Part shown: piece after piece, positions 53,811 through 64,000 of the stretch
Numbering within the stretch: the stretch's first letter is position 1
Layout: each line of letters starts with the position of its first letter
Origin: Isoetes taiwanensis
Taxonomy: Eukaryota; Streptophyta; Lycopodiopsida; Isoetales; Isoetaceae
Reading direction: 5' to 3'
DNA length: 64,000 nt
NCBI GenBank assembly: GCA_021234155.1
Contig: JAJEKV010000032.1
Location: 14,836,283-14,900,282 of the forward strand
Notes under the pieces: generated by a model
Seen by the model: only the letters and a program-made list of their open reading frames with translations
What the model was told of the DNA's origin: nothing
Databases searched by the model: none
Program-made: the position numbers and the translations under genes

Positions 53811-55785
53811 ACAAACAGATGTCATTGCATTGGAAGGGATATTTGACACTATGCACTAGACATAAATTTGACACAACACAAGCACTTTGTGTCAAGATAG
53901 TAGCAGTCGACACAAAATTGTCACTGGCCTACGGCTTATCACAAGGGTTGACACTATACCCTCCATCCTCTTGTAGTGATCTTCACACTCGCCACTTCAT
54001 GCAGCCACATTTGTGAGGTATGGAGGCCAACGCACCTGGGTATGCATAAACCTCAATGGCCAGACGTTTGACCAGATGGAAGCCCCCATTGACGAGCTCC
54101 ATTTGGTAGGGCTCCGAAATAGGGACTTCTTTGGTATGAAACTGTAATAAAATGTAACACTAGATCACGGTTTCTATTGCCATGGCAAGGAGCAAGCCAA
54201 ACTACTCTGATGCACCAGCTCTTGCAAAATCAGCAACATACGGAATGATCGCCCATTCTTGCTGATCATGGATTTCCGTCGTATCTTCCCTTCCAGTGTC
54301 AGAAAAAGAGGTGCATGCCAAGCGTCTGGGCAGTCAGGCGGTGGAACTTTGAGTCGTGGAGAATGGCGATTTGAAAACAAGGCATTATTTCTTACCTCAC
54401 TTTCTTTTGCTTCTTGGTCCGACAATTGATCTCTTGGGTTTGGCAACAATACTCTTTCTGCTTTTCTGATTCAGGATTCGATCCTAATGCTATATCACCA
54501 AATATACCAATGCCTGTAATCATCTGCCATGAATTCATTCACAAATCTGGTAAAGCATTAGGTTAAAGCATAAATCTGGTTTTAATTTATTGACAACTTA
54601 GTAAAAAGATGTCAACTGTCCATGCTGGAGCCATTCTCATAGGATCTTCAATGCGTGGATTATTCTTCTGTTTATGACTTGGTTCGTGGCATTAAATAAA
54701 CTGAGAGAAAAGAAGAAGGGGCAATTGGTCCAAAAAATGAGCATAGTTATATTTATATACTGGCCCTCCCTCAAGCTTAATTAGCTCAAAATGTTCATCT
54801 TGTATGTTACTTTGCATACTCTTAATGTCTATTTCATTTAAACTGAGGCATAATCATGTGTCTATGTCGGAGAAGACACCGTCTAGAGAGGATATTTTAC
54901 AAATGAGCTCAAATAGTTGCTCAGTCAAAGGTTTTAACTCTTCCATTGTATCTGCATATATAGATCTGAGAGTGGAGATCCCATGCCACCTTTTCAGATG
55001 CCCAAGCTCGAATTGCCAAGGGATATACCACTCTTGCAACAATGCTTTCAAATGCACCCTCAGGATTTGATATGTTAGTAAAACCGATAGCTCTATCTAG
55101 CTCATAGATATGGGGAGTGAATTTCTGAGCAGATGAAAAAAATAAGAAAGGCAGGAGAACTACCTATAAGTGACTCTTAACATGGTATATTGTTAGCCCT
55201 TGAACTCCCTTATACGAAGCACACCTTTAGGAGTTGCTCCTGCCAAAAACATGGATCAGCAGGTTCTATGCATAATGGGCCACCCATGGCAACGTTAAAC
55301 AGAGATAAAGACTGACCAGACTAAAAAGTGTTACTCTATGGAAGCAAAGCCAAGAAGGGGGAGATCTTCTCTGGATTCATCACTCTGGGCTCCATTGCCG
55401 ATTACCTGGAAAATAATTCCTAACATCATTTCAACCTAAAACAGGCAGCTACGAACTGTGCGATTCAACTGGTTCTGCTGTTGATCTCCACAGAGCGACC
55501 TTGGGCACAGCAAAAGAAAGAAACCGGCTTGAAGAAATGAGATGTCGAGTTCTTTACCAGGTGACCGCCAGGTTCTGAGAAATAGGAGGTTTGGAGGCGG
55601 TCCACCAAAGATATCCTAGGGATATTCTAGCATATACCTAGGATATGCCAAAAGCCCACATAAACAAGGGTTTGCCCCGCTAGGGACAACCCAAAAAGGG
55701 GGTCCCGAGACAACTCTATAGTTTTTGCCACGTCTTTTAGGGTTTTGTTTAGTGGCTTCAACCGAAGTTCAGGAGGAAGGCCGCA
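53811..55785. other. 5' flank of the Orai gene; scattered minus-strand scraps
   Basis: No complete gene. Minus-strand stretches near 55060-54900 (AFESIVARVVYPLAIRAW) and 55420-55350 (IGNGAQSDESREDLPLLG, after attttccag) look protein-like but are isolated. Either could be an exon of a divergently oriented neighbour. The promoter of the Orai gene should lie within about 55.5-55.78 kb; no clear TATA box was identified. Confidence 0.3.
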
Positions 55786-58700
55786 ATGGCCCAGGCCGGA
55801 CTAACAGGCCTTGACACCTTCCTTTCTCGCCAATGGAGAGAACAACAACGCCTTTGGAGAGAGGACCAACGTGCTTGGCGTTCCGAAGACATGGCTTTTC
55901 GTGCTGAAGAAAGGGCCACCCGTATGGAGCAACAGCTTCTCTTTCAGGAAATTTGCAGGTGATCACTCGCGATCGAAGATCTATTAATAGTAATTACCAT
56001 CATGCTCAGAACCCAGGTCGAAAAATGTGAAGTAAAACATGATTAAGGTAATGGCATGTAAATGGAAGGTTGCAGTCCTTTTTTGGCCCGTGGGCCAAAA
56101 TGAGGCTGCAAAACTATGTAGATCGTTAACTCCTTTGGACTAGCAGAGCATGCTGATATTTGCAACAAGATGCTGTAAGCACGACCTTATTAAATTGATC
56201 AGCACTTATAGACACCAATCTGAAAATTTTACGTAATGAAGAATTACAATAAGTACGTAAAAGGAGTAATTCTTAATATTCCGAGTTTCTGGAACTTAGA
56301 GGAGTGTTTACTGAAAAAATGTGCGCAATGTGCCTCTTGTCTTGTAAAAGCCGCGTCATATGCAAAAGCAAGCATTGATCTTTGATGCTATGCATAATTG
56401 TTGGACTCAAGTCTTATGTCTGTTGACATTTCTTAGACATACATCGAGTTATTTGTGCACTAAACTCATACTTTCATATACATCTTTTAACCATCATTCC
56501 AGATGGCGTGAGGAAGATCTAAAACAGAGGCGGGTAAACAATTCAAGATATCTTTGGAATAGGTACAATGCATAATCCGTTAGTCATGTGATAGATGAGT
56601 ATCACTAACTTGTATTGCAGGTTTGCAGAAATGAACAGACGGGATGTGGAGGAAAAGTCAGAACATATGAGATCATTAAGTTGGTTAACGGGGCTTATTA
56701 CAAGCTTTACCATGACTTCTCCAATAGAGTTCTCCTATGCACCACAAAGCATTTCTGAAGTAAGTTTCAGAGACATTGATAAGCTGCACAATGTGCTCTC
56801 AAGAACTGAGTTGATGAACTTGATTATATCAAACGAGATCCATAAAGCTGCCACTTATTTGCAGTACTTTCCACCTATTTCCCTTCCTTGTTCTGCAAAT
56901 CCAAAGCTCCATAGAAAGGTGTTTACCATAAGCATGTGACTAGAAGTCATTTTGGCCAAGTAGTTTGGATCTTTTTGTTTAGATCGAGATACGTAATATC
57001 ATTGGCGGAAAGGCATGAATGGCACTCTAGATTAAAAGCGCCCAAGTGAGGTTAATTGTGTCATGCCTCTACCTGTAGGACCACTTGTGGCAAAATATCA
57101 TCTTGATATCATTACGAGATAGTTGAGTTGAAGAATGAAGAATTATGACCATGTTGGTCGTGCTCAAGCAAGGGGATGGTGCTTTGCCACTCTTCACAAG
57201 AGAGGGGTCAAAGGAGTTTTACTAACTAGTTTCTGGTCTAAACCAGTTACCAAGGTGCTGTACCATAGAAACATGACGAATTCCACTTTAGAAGACTAGT
57301 ATGATGTATCCCATGAATGTTGCTTCTGTTAAAGCTTGTGCATTGGATGATAACGAAGATATACATTGTCCAACGATATTGACTCTCTGCGTCTTGTGTC
57401 TGGATATGGTTTTTAACTAATCAGCTACTGTATTACGATTCCTCTATTGAGAATGAAGGAGAGCAAGAAGACAAGCCACATCAGGGGTTTATTAAATAAT
57501 GTGATTTACAATCCGAGACTATGAACATCTTATAGATGTAATCCCTCAATGAAAAAGAGTATGCTTCGCTTCATGCCACTTCCTGATAATGGAATAACTT
57601 AATTGAATTTATAACATAAGCGGAATGAGGAAAAAGATAGGAAAAGTTGGCATGCTGTTCAGTAAATATGGTGGTTGCTTTTATGATTATATTATTTATG
57701 TATTCAGTAACCAGAAGATTTTTACCATTAATTCAATTGTCTGCATACGAACTCATAGAAGAATCCATACTTATGTTGGACATCTTTAACTTTTGATTTT
57801 GATATATTTTACAAGTCTAAGTCGAGGTTTTGTTTAATGTAGGTGCGCCTGATTCCATATGCAATCTGTGCTGCTATTGTGGTATGCATTTCCTCACCAT
57901 TTCGGTTCAATTCCCTTACAAGTTTGATGATAGTTGAAGGGCGTAAGGCCCTTTAATGATCCACTCTTTGAGCACTATGAGATTGCTTAGAGACCCTGCA
58001 ACACTGCTATAATTTAATGTGTTGGCTTAGACCCACATTACCGGAATAAACATAGAATAGCAGAAAAGTCAATCTATATAGAAGTGACTATCTTCTGTAC
58101 TACCATCTGAGTATATTGCCAATAATCACATTAAAAACTTGATGAAAATGGTACATGACATTTGGAGGGACAGCTTGTGTTTTCACTTAAGAAATGGGGT
58201 TAGTCATTTGCATTAGTCCATCATTCATCTATTCATGTGGTTGATGACATTTTGCCACATGAAATGCAGCCAACTTTGATGACAACATCAACTGTCCTGT
58301 GCATTTATCTACTTGGGAGCATTCTGAAGATGGGAAAGTGGTTTGTCGCAGAGCATGCCGAGGAAAACTTCATGCTATGCTGCCGTGCATTTATGGAGAA
58401 CGGATCTGTAAATGAAAGGCCTCCTTCACCACAGTGGACATTTCAAAAGTTTTGGATGAGCAGGTTTTTTGAACCTTAATTTCTTCGAATAGCTTGAATT
58501 TGCACTTGATGCAACTGAAGTGTAGTTCTAGCTATAGGATATTTGTGATACGAAGAAACAAAAACACCTCTTATTCCATGCATTGAAATTGAAGCTGACA
58601 TCCATGCCTCTTGTGGGGACCTGCTTCACAAAAGCCAGAGCTATTAGATAAGAGAGAACTAAAACGTAATAACTGGTTGTGTGCCTTCACCAAAATTCAT

Positions 58701-59423
58701 ATGCGGCACAAAAGATATACTAGATATGCCATTTGTTTTGTTTACCAGAGAAAACAAGCTTCCTCATGGAGATGTTTGCACCTATAGAAGCTATGTGTAT
58801 CAGTTGAGTAGGGGCAGTAGCAAATTATTTAATATTGCATCATTTGATATTGTTGATATAACACGGAGGAGCTATTTTGTTGATTGTAATGCAGGTGTAA
58901 TAATTACTGGAATTTAGCTTTTGTCCTATTCTTTTGGGGTGAGGTTGCAGTACTATTTTATCATTTATGCCTCCGTTTCCACTTCTGAAAGCGCATATGG
59001 GAAGGAAGTTGACATTTTTTAATTTTGATAGGGGTATCCTTCTTTCTGGCACTGCTATGTACAATGGGGTAAACATGCCACAAAACATTGTAGATATTTT
59101 GAAATATTTGTTACTTGTTACTTAAATCTGAATGCTGTAATTTGCAGATTTATCAAGTTCACATTTGATGATTCTCTGGCTATAGCATTTGCAGTAATTA
59201 TTGGTTTTGTGTTTCTTGCCTGGTATGCAAGATAAACCTTATCGCAAGTTTAACATATATAAATCCTTATTTACAACATAATGCTATTTCCAGGTTATCA
59301 ACTCAGGTAAAATGGGGAGCCTATCTTCGAAAATCTCGTCCAGATGGAAATTCTTCCATGAATTCCACATGTAGGACTGTTGAATTTGGTAGCCCTTACA
59401 TGTGGCATCTGAAACCTAAATGA
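55786..59423 (+). CDS. Orai-type store-operated calcium channel, nine exons, 296 aa
   Basis: Exons: 55786-55958, 56503-56562, 56621-56759, 57843-57881, 58270-58463, 58895-58938, 59032-59068, 59148-59222, 59294-59423. All introns are GT-AG and all phases match, giving 296 codons to TGA. The N-terminus (1-95) is charged and helical (WREEDLKQRRVN, RFAEMNRRDVEEKSEHMRS). TM1 (about 97-115) ends FTMTSPIEFSYA, aligning Glu-114 with the pore glutamate of animal Orai (E106 in human Orai1). TM2 is about 127-157, TM3 about 205-232 (LAFVLFFWGVSFFLALL), TM4 about 238-254. Length and topology match Orai (human Orai1 301 aa). It should conduct Ca2+ across a membrane as a multimer. Intron 2 is very short (58 bp). 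A proline two residues before the pore Glu is notable. The last exon sequence is the least constrained part. Confidence 0.88.
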
Positions 59424-62049
59424 GTGTAAAAAATCTTGGTACTTGAGGGCATAAAAGTTTTGATGCAGTATGCAGCATACTGGTGAGCACTCAGAATCCT
59501 GCAGACAAACGTCCAATAATGGATGGAAATAGGAACCTTGAAGACTCTTCTGCCTGTATAATGGCGAGCCATGCCATATTGTACCAGAAAACTGGTCATC
59601 TAAACTAACCTGTTTCACCTAATTTTAGAGGACTCCAAACAAATTACTCATTTCCCAGGCACAATGTACTCGATATGATATCCCAATACCTAGTTATTAT
59701 ATGTGTTCAATATTTTTCTGGCCACCCTGGAATACGGTCAGCTACCTCTCTATATTTTGTTTTGTATTGGGATGTTCAGTGTGGAATTGCGGTAGGCTGT
59801 TGCTGAACTGTGTCATTGTTGAGTGTTATTAAAGAGATAGGAGAAACAAGATAGCATTGTTTTAGTTCAACCCAAAAGTTTATAGAGCTTTCGTGGCCTG
59901 GAGGCTGATCATATGGGGTGTGGCCAGATATGGATTAATAAAGGTAATACTTTTTTTCTAATAAAAAAAGGAAGGAAATTCCCTTCCTATATACCATTAT
60001 GCTCCATAAGGAACTAAATCTTGCAAGAAACCTATCTATTATGGAAAGGTGACTTTGCTTATCACTCTTTGCATCCTGAGTATCTGGCACTATTGACTTG
60101 CCATTGGCTTGTCATGGACTTTGATCCATATGCCCTTGATTTCTACATTGACTTTGACTTATGAAGTTTTGCTCAAACACACTTGTATGAGTGAGAAGGC
60201 GTTAGGGTTCCAAGGATTAGTTCCCCTCCTTTTTTCTTTTCCTTCTCGGATTAGTTCCCCTCCTTTTTTCTTTTCCTTCTCGAACCCTGTTATAGATATA
60301 TCGGCCCCAATTTTCGCTCAAATCTCATGGGCATGAACACAAATGGGGAATCCCATCTACTTCCACAACCAATGCAAGCCACTCCCCAAATTCATGGACA
60401 TGCACATAAATGGAGAATGCCACCTATTCCCACGACCAATGCAAGTTAGAGCCAACATAGCAACTAAGCTTACACTGAGGGATCTCATAGATGCCATTGC
60501 CAATTCACAGGACAGACGACACAAGCAAGGATGACAAATCTACCATGAAAAAGGAGGTAAGGGCAAAAGCATGTGCAACTCACTTGGCTAGACAGGCTTA
60601 TGGTTGATACTCAAATCTAACAGTAAACCATTCACAAGCAATAACAGATCGGACATTAGAAGGGAACTGGAAACAAATTCAGGCGACTACCGAGGGAAAC
60701 TCAGTTTTGCAGGTTTGTCTGTGCAGATATAATCTTTGGCGCCAGCATTGCTGAAAAAGAGACTGGCCATATAAAAGCAACACATTTCTCGCATGGAAAT
60801 GCACCCACAACAGCTAGATGATTGCCTTCAACTAGCATAGTTTGAGAGGCAGCATGCTAGGTTAGACATCGCCGGCCTCCTGGCTAATTTAGCCATGGAG
60901 GATATTGCAAAGATGTTCAAGGAACAACAAGAAAGAAGGCACAGAAGTCACAATATATGGTCCGAGCTCTCCCCCACGAGGCAAAGGAGGAACTCAACAA
61001 GAATATCTGATCAATGGTCTTGTCCAATTTGAGATGTCATGATCTTGTGCACATGATCAGGGCATCCTGCCTTGAAATCAATGCCATAACCAGCCATATT
61101 GTGAAGCAGTGACAAAAGATGCCATGCTCTGCCATGGAACAAAGTTGAAATGCACCTCGTTGTATGTGGACAAGGGAAAGGTCATTGCTTTTTATGTATA
61201 GCCTATCAGCATGCACGGGGAGGGTCTTTCGACCCATTTACGTACATATATGTTCAATAGGGATTCCTTTCTTTAGGGTTTCAGACACTAGCCTACGTAT
61301 TCGGAATGGGTCAAAATTGGCTTCTTAAAAATCCATGGGGGGAGTCCATCCCTTGGACGCATATGGCATATCCCATTTACTTATGAGCGCACCCCCCTTG
61401 TATATAGACTATGGTCTTACCCTCTATAGCAGAGTCACATTGCATGAGCTTGCTCGGCGAGGGGACATAAGCAACACCGAGGTGTTTGTTGTGCCCGCCA
61501 TTTCAGCCCACCTAAATGTACCTAATTCTTTGTTTGCATAACTATATACTATAGGAGACATTGTACGAAAAGGAATAATTGGACCATTTGCTACGCAAAT
61601 GGCCGTGCTAGACCTCCTCCGCAAGTTTTGTTATAACTCCTCGATGCAAATGATACTATCAAGCTTCTGCGCTGCAGTCCCTTGAGGTGCTTCTATTGTT
61701 GTTAATGCCGCTTCATGGGTCCCATTCTTCGCCGCTACTATTGTTGCAACCCCTCGGGTGCAATTGTTTGCAATTACAATCACATGCCACCACTTCCAAA
61801 TAGGGAATGTGCTTGCAGATGGTCTTCTAGATTTATAGGTGCTTTCCATGGCAGAAGGGAGATAGAGTCGCATTACATTAATGAGGGACACATTCGAACA
61901 GATGGACCTCATGTAGTTAAAGTGGGACGCCATCAAAAATTTGTGATGTTACTTTGAAGCACTACTAGATTATCACATCACATATTAAGAATTGATTCAT
62001 GAAATTCAAACATAATATGTACAAACAATGAGTTGAGAAAGTTTAAACA
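59424..62049. other. No supported gene; decayed DNA with a 33-bp tandem repeat
   Basis: ggattagttcccctcctttt and following bases are tandemly duplicated at about 60214-60280. A plus-strand stretch near 60870-61010 reads gag-like (NLAMEDIAKMFKEQQERR) but is short. At 61600-61800 a hydrophobic reading (PFFAATIVATPRVQLFAI) is broken by stops. None can be named. Confidence 0.35.
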
Positions 62050-63560
62050 TTTACAAGTTGACATGTATTGTTGCTATAGCATGGAGATTGCTCATGGCTT
62101 TTTTCCCTCCTGGAGATCTTATGTGTCTTGTCTTTTGCAATGTGACAAGTAGGTTATGACCGCACCACACATTCCACCAATTCACTTCTCTCGGGGTCCG
62201 CATGATTTGTCTTTCACTTTTTCTCCCAACAGTAGGTCTACTGTTCCTTGAACTTGCCTTTCTTTTGCCTCCCAGTGGACTTCCAATATTGAACCTGGAA
62301 TCTAGGACGCAGCTTTTCCCCATCAGACATGGTGGTGGTAACCTCGGCGAGTGCCATTCCTAACCATATTGGACAATCCTTATCATCAGGCCTGACTAAC
62401 ATAAAGTTGCCTTCCTTGATGTCTTTGAAAGAATCCCATCTTGGAAGATCAAACCACTTTGGCTTGGATGCCTTGCTTCCCACCTACCACTTGGAGCTAT
62501 TACTTGGACAAGCTCTCTTTGATATGCTTCCTCCTTCGAAATTCTCCCATCTAGTCTCTAGCAAGAAACCATCTTTTAACCTCCCCACACATGGTTGCTC
62601 AGTATCTAAACATGTCACTTTTTTCCAATAATTGATCAGGGATTCCATGTAACTTTGCTTGAATATTGCTCTCGAACCTTCCCCCAGTGTGTTATGTAGT
62701 CCCGGATTCCCTTCACTAGCAGGCTAGAGTCTTTGATGTTTTTGAAAGGGGAAATTGGTTTTGGCTCATCTGCTGGGAGAAGCACTTCATTCTTAGGGCT
62801 CCTTTGCTATAATTCAATGCCTTGTACATGCATCGACAACTTGTCCGATAGCCTCCAATTATACTGCACGATTCATATCCCATCTCTAACCCAGAACTTG
62901 AATTGAAGTGGCTTAGTGTGGCTAGTCAACTGATCCTTACCCTCCAATAAAAACCCTTCCACAAATGATTTCCGATCTGCAATTTCGTCCACCAGGAAGG
63001 TTGAGATTAGGGTTAATGTAGTTCTCAAATATGTCCGTGAGTTGAGGGAGGCTTGCCATGTCCTCTCTCCTAAGCTTAGTAGAGGAAGTTCCAAAAAATG
63101 CATGTATATCATCATGTGTGTGGCCTACCACCATAAATCCCACTTTCACAATCTTGAAGACTCCTATTGCTGTTAAATATGACATTATTCCAAACAATCT
63201 GTTTTTGTTTTCTTTGCAACAATTATCAAGTTGAACACAGAGTTCCACCACCATTTATTTCCCATGTATTAAAAACTCATCCCATATCCTCTTTGTATCT
63301 TTTGACACTTTTGAAGTCAGCTCTATGATTTGCCTTTGATAGATGAGTGGCTGATCATCCATTAAAGCATAAAAAATAGAGGCTGAGGGAGAATATCTCC
63401 TCCCCTATTTAGTTCCCCTTTATAGTTCCACTCTCTAGTATTTTCAAGCACTTGAAAATGGAGCTCACATGGAAGTTCAGGTCGTTCTTCCAAAGATCAA
63501 GCACAAAATGTCTATAGGTGCTAGTGCCATGCCCGTGACTTAAAACCCTTGGCAAGCTTA
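62050..63560 (-). pseudogene. DUF7869-type (transposase-like) pseudogene
   Basis: Minus strand, in order: KVSLPRVLSHGHGTSTYRHF (63560-63440), a disturbed stretch, then VELCVQLDNCCKENKNRLFG and KVGFMVVGHTHDDIHAFFGT (63250-63070), LQFKFWVRDG (about 62910), and a C-terminal module WFDLPRWDSFKDIKEGNFML with PIWLGMALAEV and FQVQYWKST (62483-62260). Q-L-D-N-x-x-x-E-N-K-N-R and V-G-H-T-H-x-D-I are signatures of the DUF7869 family, uncharacterised proteins with DDE-transposase-like Asp and His residues. Several frameshifts and stops separate the parts. It was probably a TE-derived gene once. Confidence 0.62.
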
Positions 63561-63573
63561 CTTTTATTCTCTC

Positions 63574-63596
63574 TTTTTTTTTTTTTTTTTTTTTTT
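63574..63596 (-). mobile_element. Poly(T) run: minus-strand retroinsertion tail
   Basis: 23 T on the plus strand, preceded on the minus strand by gccttcaat, so it reads as a ...TTCAAT(A)23 retrotransposon end whose body would lie to the right (63.6-63.7 kb). It sits immediately upstream (minus sense) of the DUF7869 remnant and may have disrupted it. Confidence 0.5.
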
Positions 63597-63744
63597 ATTG
63601 AAGGCTATATATATTTAAGTATTAGTTGAATATACAAAAAAACTTTTTTCAAGGGAAGTATAACCCTGGAGAGAATTCAAGACTGCACTGATTATAAAGT
63701 AACAGAGATCAAAAAGTTCAAGAAGCTTGTAGACATATCATGAG

Positions 63745-64000
63745 CTAGTGAATTGATTTGAGATTCAGGTTGCTTCGTTTCCTTGCCCTCCCTTTGAGAA
63801 TAGTGTGGAAAGTACAGTAGATGCACAAGCAGGTATCCGCCTTAGCCATATTATATCTTCCTTTGGCGTCTTTGGCCTTGCAAATCAGCTCCTTTCTGAC
63901 ATTCAAATTCTGGTCGCAGCAGCAACCACAGGCACACATGGTATCTCCATGCGTGGAAGTGTCGGCAGCTCCAAAGAATTTGACCCACTCCCTGTTTTTG
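63745..64000 (-). other. Cysteine-rich minus-strand frame at the window edge
   Basis: Minus-strand frame open from the window end to about 63745: MCACGCCCDQNLNVRKELIC, then DTCLCIYCTFHTILKGRARK. Clustered Cys could be a zinc-binding N-terminal part of the DUF7869-type gene, or part of the inserted element. It cannot be settled without the sequence beyond 64000. Confidence 0.3.

Overview
The window looks like plant nuclear DNA from a large, repeat-rich genome, most likely a fern or another non-flowering land plant. The evidence is: Copia elements primed by initiator-Met tRNA (PBS tggtatcagagc), several families of decayed non-LTR retrotransposons, remnants of a PPR-type editing-factor gene, introns with GT-AG borders, and a spliced Orai calcium-channel gene. 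As far as I recall, Orai occurs in mosses, lycophytes and other non-flowering plants but not in flowering plants. The exact species cannot be read from the sequence.

Layout. 0-4.2 kb: unassigned DNA with a 176-bp tandem array and degenerate coding scraps. 4.2-9.8 kb: Copia-1, a broken full-length LTR retrotransposon. 9.8-11.3 and 14.8-15.8 kb: unidentified decayed minus-strand coding DNA, split by LINE-B (11.3-14.8 kb) and by Copia-2 (15.8-21.2 kb, perfect TCACT target duplication). 22.2-23.4 kb: a four-exon minus-strand gene start of unknown function. 24-26 kb: tRNA-like SINE pieces, duplicated foldbacks and an LTR-like remnant. 26.1-28.4 kb: LINE-C. 28.4-32.2 kb: mostly unassigned, with telomere-like repeats and a PPR E-domain remnant. 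32.2-35.6 kb: LINE-D. 37.5-38.3 kb: an intronless PLATZ-like zinc-binding ORF. About 39.1-44.65 kb: LINE-A, with tandem 5' monomers, ORF1, an endonuclease/reverse transcriptase ORF2 and a (TATTC)n tail. 45-53 kb: exon-like ORFs, a 150-bp-arm inverted repeat at 50.2-50.8 kb, a two-exon membrane-protein tail, and LINE-E, a 3' fragment related to LINE-A. 55.8-59.4 kb: the nine-exon Orai gene, the only host gene I can rebuild from start to stop. 62.1-63.6 kb: a frameshifted minus-strand DUF7869-type (transposase-like) pseudogene.

How it fits together. Most of the window is nested retrotransposon history. L1-type LINEs end in ...TTC(A)n, while the LINE-A/LINE-E family ends in ggacgttaa...(TATTC)n. 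A 42-bp copy of that second tail lies inside the 3' LTR of Copia-1, and a 5'-truncated poly(A) insertion lies inside the LINE-A 5' monomers, so relative ages can be read directly. All autonomous elements carry lesions, so none appears able to move by itself. No RNA gene, CRISPR array, prokaryotic operon or obviously new multi-gene system was seen. The most informative items are the Orai gene, the structured tandem monomers of LINE-A, the large inverted repeat near 50.5 kb and the PLATZ-like ORF.
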